Both the position numbers and the translations under genes were made by a program. The notes beneath the pieces were generated by a model. The model was not told where the DNA came from, did not search any database, and was given only the letters and a program-made list of their open reading frames with translations. A DNA stretch of 6,924 nt from an uncultured Brevibacterium sp. (lineage in GTDB: Bacteria > Actinomycetota > Actinomycetes > Actinomycetales > Brevibacteriaceae): NCBI GenBank assembly GCA_902489215.1, contig CABTZE010000108.1, positions 1 to 6,924 of the forward strand, given 5' to 3'. Below, piece after piece: positions 5,835 to 6,924 of the stretch (positions within the stretch are counted from its first letter, which is position 1; each line of letters opens with the position of its first letter).

Positions 5835-6839
5835 ATGAAGAAGAGCGTTCTTCTCAAGATCGCGGCCGCCGCAAGCGCAGCCGCCCTCGTCCTCACCGGA
5901 TGTGAGCGCGGCGGACCCGAAGGCGGTTCGGCCGAACCCGAAGAGAACTTCACCAAGGACCTGACCTTCGCCACCGGCGGCACCGCCGGCGTCTACTACC
6001 CGCTGGGCAACGAGTATGCCCGCATCCTGCAGGACACCGACGCGGGTCTGTCTGTCAACGCCGTTGAAACCGATGGCTCTGTCGACAACCTCGGCCGCAT
6101 CGCCAAGGGCGATGCTCAGCTGGGCTTCACTCAGTCGAACACCGCCAACGACGCAGTGCGCGGCTCCGGCGACTTCGAAGAGGTCGGCAAGCTCAACAAC
6201 GTCGGCTGGATGGGTCAGCTGTACCCGGAAGCCGCCCAGATCATCACGCTTGAGAAGAGCGGCTTCAACTCGGTTGAAGACCTCAAGGGCAAGAAGATCG
6301 CAGTCGGCGCTCCCGGTTCGGGCACGGCAGCTGTGGCCAAGCTGATCCTCGACGCCTACGGCTTCAAGGAAGGCGACTACGAACCTTACGAAGAGAGCTT
6401 CGCTGACGCTCGCTCCAAGGTGCAGGACGGCAACATCGACGCCTCGATCGAAATCCTCGGCGTCCCGGCCGCCTCGCTTTCGGAACTGGCCGCCAATGCA
6501 GACGTCAAGCTGCTCCCAATCGACAAGGACAAGGCCGAGAAGATCGCGGCTGAATCCGAATACGAAGCCTACGAAATCCCCGGCGGGTCCTACGACTTCG
6601 CCAAGGACCCGGTGCAGACCGTGACCGTGTTCGCCTCGATCGTCGGTTCGACCAACCAGATCAGCGAAGAAGACGGCTACGCGATCACCAAGGCGCTGTA
6701 CGAAGACGCAGGCAAGATCTCACTGGCACAGGGCAAGCTCATCAAGGCCGAAGACGCTCTGCTCGGCCGCGGCGACGTTCCGCTCCACCCGGGTGCTAAG
6801 AAGTACTTCGAAGAAAAGGGCATTGAGGATCAGAACTGA
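5835..6839 (+). CDS. TAXI-family TRAP transporter substrate-binding lipoprotein
   Basis: Extracytoplasmic substrate-binding component (334 residues) of a TAXI-type tripartite ATP-independent periplasmic-type transporter, which works with a fused membrane permease driven by an ion gradient. It has a lipoprotein signal: KK at 2-3, a hydrophobic Ala/Leu stretch (5-20) and lipobox LTGC with C23, followed by a Gly/Glu/Pro-rich tether (24-40). The family hallmark ATGGTAGVYYPLGNEYA occupies 46-62. It is followed by LGFTQSNTANDA (96-107), DLKGKKIAVGAPGSGT (149-164), SKVQDGNIDASIEI (194-207) and the C-terminal PLHPGAKKYFEEKG (316-329). AAGGAG at 5825-5830 sets the ATG start. In a Gram-positive cell it would be anchored by lipid to the outer face of the membrane. 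The 195-bp gap and candidate promoter suggest separate regulation from rip1. The permease gene is expected downstream, beyond or at the end of the window. The substrate is unknown; known TAXI proteins bind glutamate or other organic acids in a few cases. Confidence 0.92.
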   Translation: MKKSVLLKIAAAASAAALVLTGCERGGPEGGSAEPEENFTKDLTFATGGTAGVYYPLGNEYARILQDTDAGLSVNAVETDGSVDNLGRIAKGDAQLGFTQSNTANDAVRGSGDFEEVGKLNNVGWMGQLYPEAAQIITLEKSGFNSVEDLKGKKIAVGAPGSGTAAVAKLILDAYGFKEGDYEPYEESFADARSKVQDGNIDASIEILGVPAASLSELAANADVKLLPIDKDKAEKIAAESEYEAYEIPGGSYDFAKDPVQTVTVFASIVGSTNQISEEDGYAITKALYEDAGKISLAQGKLIKAEDALLGRGDVPLHPGAKKYFEEKGIEDQN

Positions 6840-6845
6840 TCCCCA

Positions 6846-6875
6846 CCCCTTCGGCTGACAACCGCGGCGAAGGGG
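6846..6875 (+). other. Hairpin directly after the TAXI gene
   Basis: CCCCTTCG (6846-6853) and CGAAGGGG (6868-6875) are perfect 8-bp reverse complements around a 14-nt loop. It begins 7 nt after the TAXI stop. No T tract follows, so it is not a classical terminator. In TRAP operons a stem between binding-protein and permease genes could protect the more abundant binding-protein mRNA, but here it may also lie inside the next coding sequence. Confidence 0.45.
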
Positions 6876-6908
6876 GACTCAGCGCCGCCGCCCCGTGGGC
6901 CCGCTCCA

Positions 6909-6924
6909 CCCCCCCCCCCCCCCC
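6909..6924. repeat. Terminal poly-C run
   Basis: The window ends in 16 consecutive C. No other homopolymer close to this length occurs in the window. Its position at the very last bases suggests an assembly or sequencing-chemistry edge (reverse complement of a poly-G tail) rather than a real tract. Confidence 0.8.

Noticed and set aside
1..6924. Mobile element, CRISPR, tRNA/rRNA or toxin-antitoxin system
   Set aside because: Both strands were read for transposase or integrase motifs, regularly spaced direct repeats, tRNA-like cloverleafs and small paired ORFs. None was convincing; the only tandem repeat is the 11-bp duplication.

Overview
This is a GC-rich, densely packed bacterial chromosomal fragment, almost certainly from an actinomycete (Actinomycetota; a Micrococcales/Actinomycetales-type member is most likely, genus not determinable by eye). 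The gene order is the main argument. An rlmN end, a DivIVA-domain gene, dxr and a Rip1/RseP-type site-2 protease lie in the order of the widespread actinobacterial block that usually runs pyrH-frr-cdsA-rlmN ... dxr-rip1-ispG. GTG starts, strong purine-rich Shine-Dalgarno sequences and protein composition agree with this.

Layout. Positions 1-258 hold the C-terminal end of rlmN. Positions 316-873 encode a small protein with four DivIVA-type half motifs arranged as a two-fold repeat. A 10-nt gap separates it from a 216-residue protein (884-1534) whose first half resembles the N-terminus of acetyl-CoA-synthetase-like enzymes but which lacks the catalytic body. This rightward group ends at a bidirectional terminator (1620-1645) that also serves the leftward gene 1677-2873, a glutaryl-CoA-dehydrogenase-type acyl-CoA dehydrogenase. 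A 130-bp divergent region (2874-3003) with a perfect 6-bp inverted repeat separates it from dxr (3004-4209). dxr overlaps rip1 (4206-5639) by an ATGA junction. A 195-bp intergenic region (5640-5834), rich in inverted repeats and with a plausible -10 box, precedes a TAXI-family TRAP transporter substrate-binding lipoprotein (5835-6839). The fragment ends in a run of 16 C that looks like a contig end.

How they fit together. rlmN (translation fidelity), dxr (MEP isoprenoid pathway) and rip1 (membrane signalling proteolysis) are housekeeping genes. The DivIVA-repeat gene and its neighbour are small, poorly characterised passengers of that block. The acyl-CoA dehydrogenase and the TAXI lipoprotein look like metabolic or transport insertions into it: the first sits in opposite orientation between the rlmN group and dxr, and the second occupies the place where ispG is usual. 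I see no RNA genes, CRISPR arrays, insertion sequences or prophage genes. No clearly new biological system is evident. The best second-look items are the DivIVA-repeat / truncated synthetase-like gene pair and the structured rip1-TAXI intergenic region.
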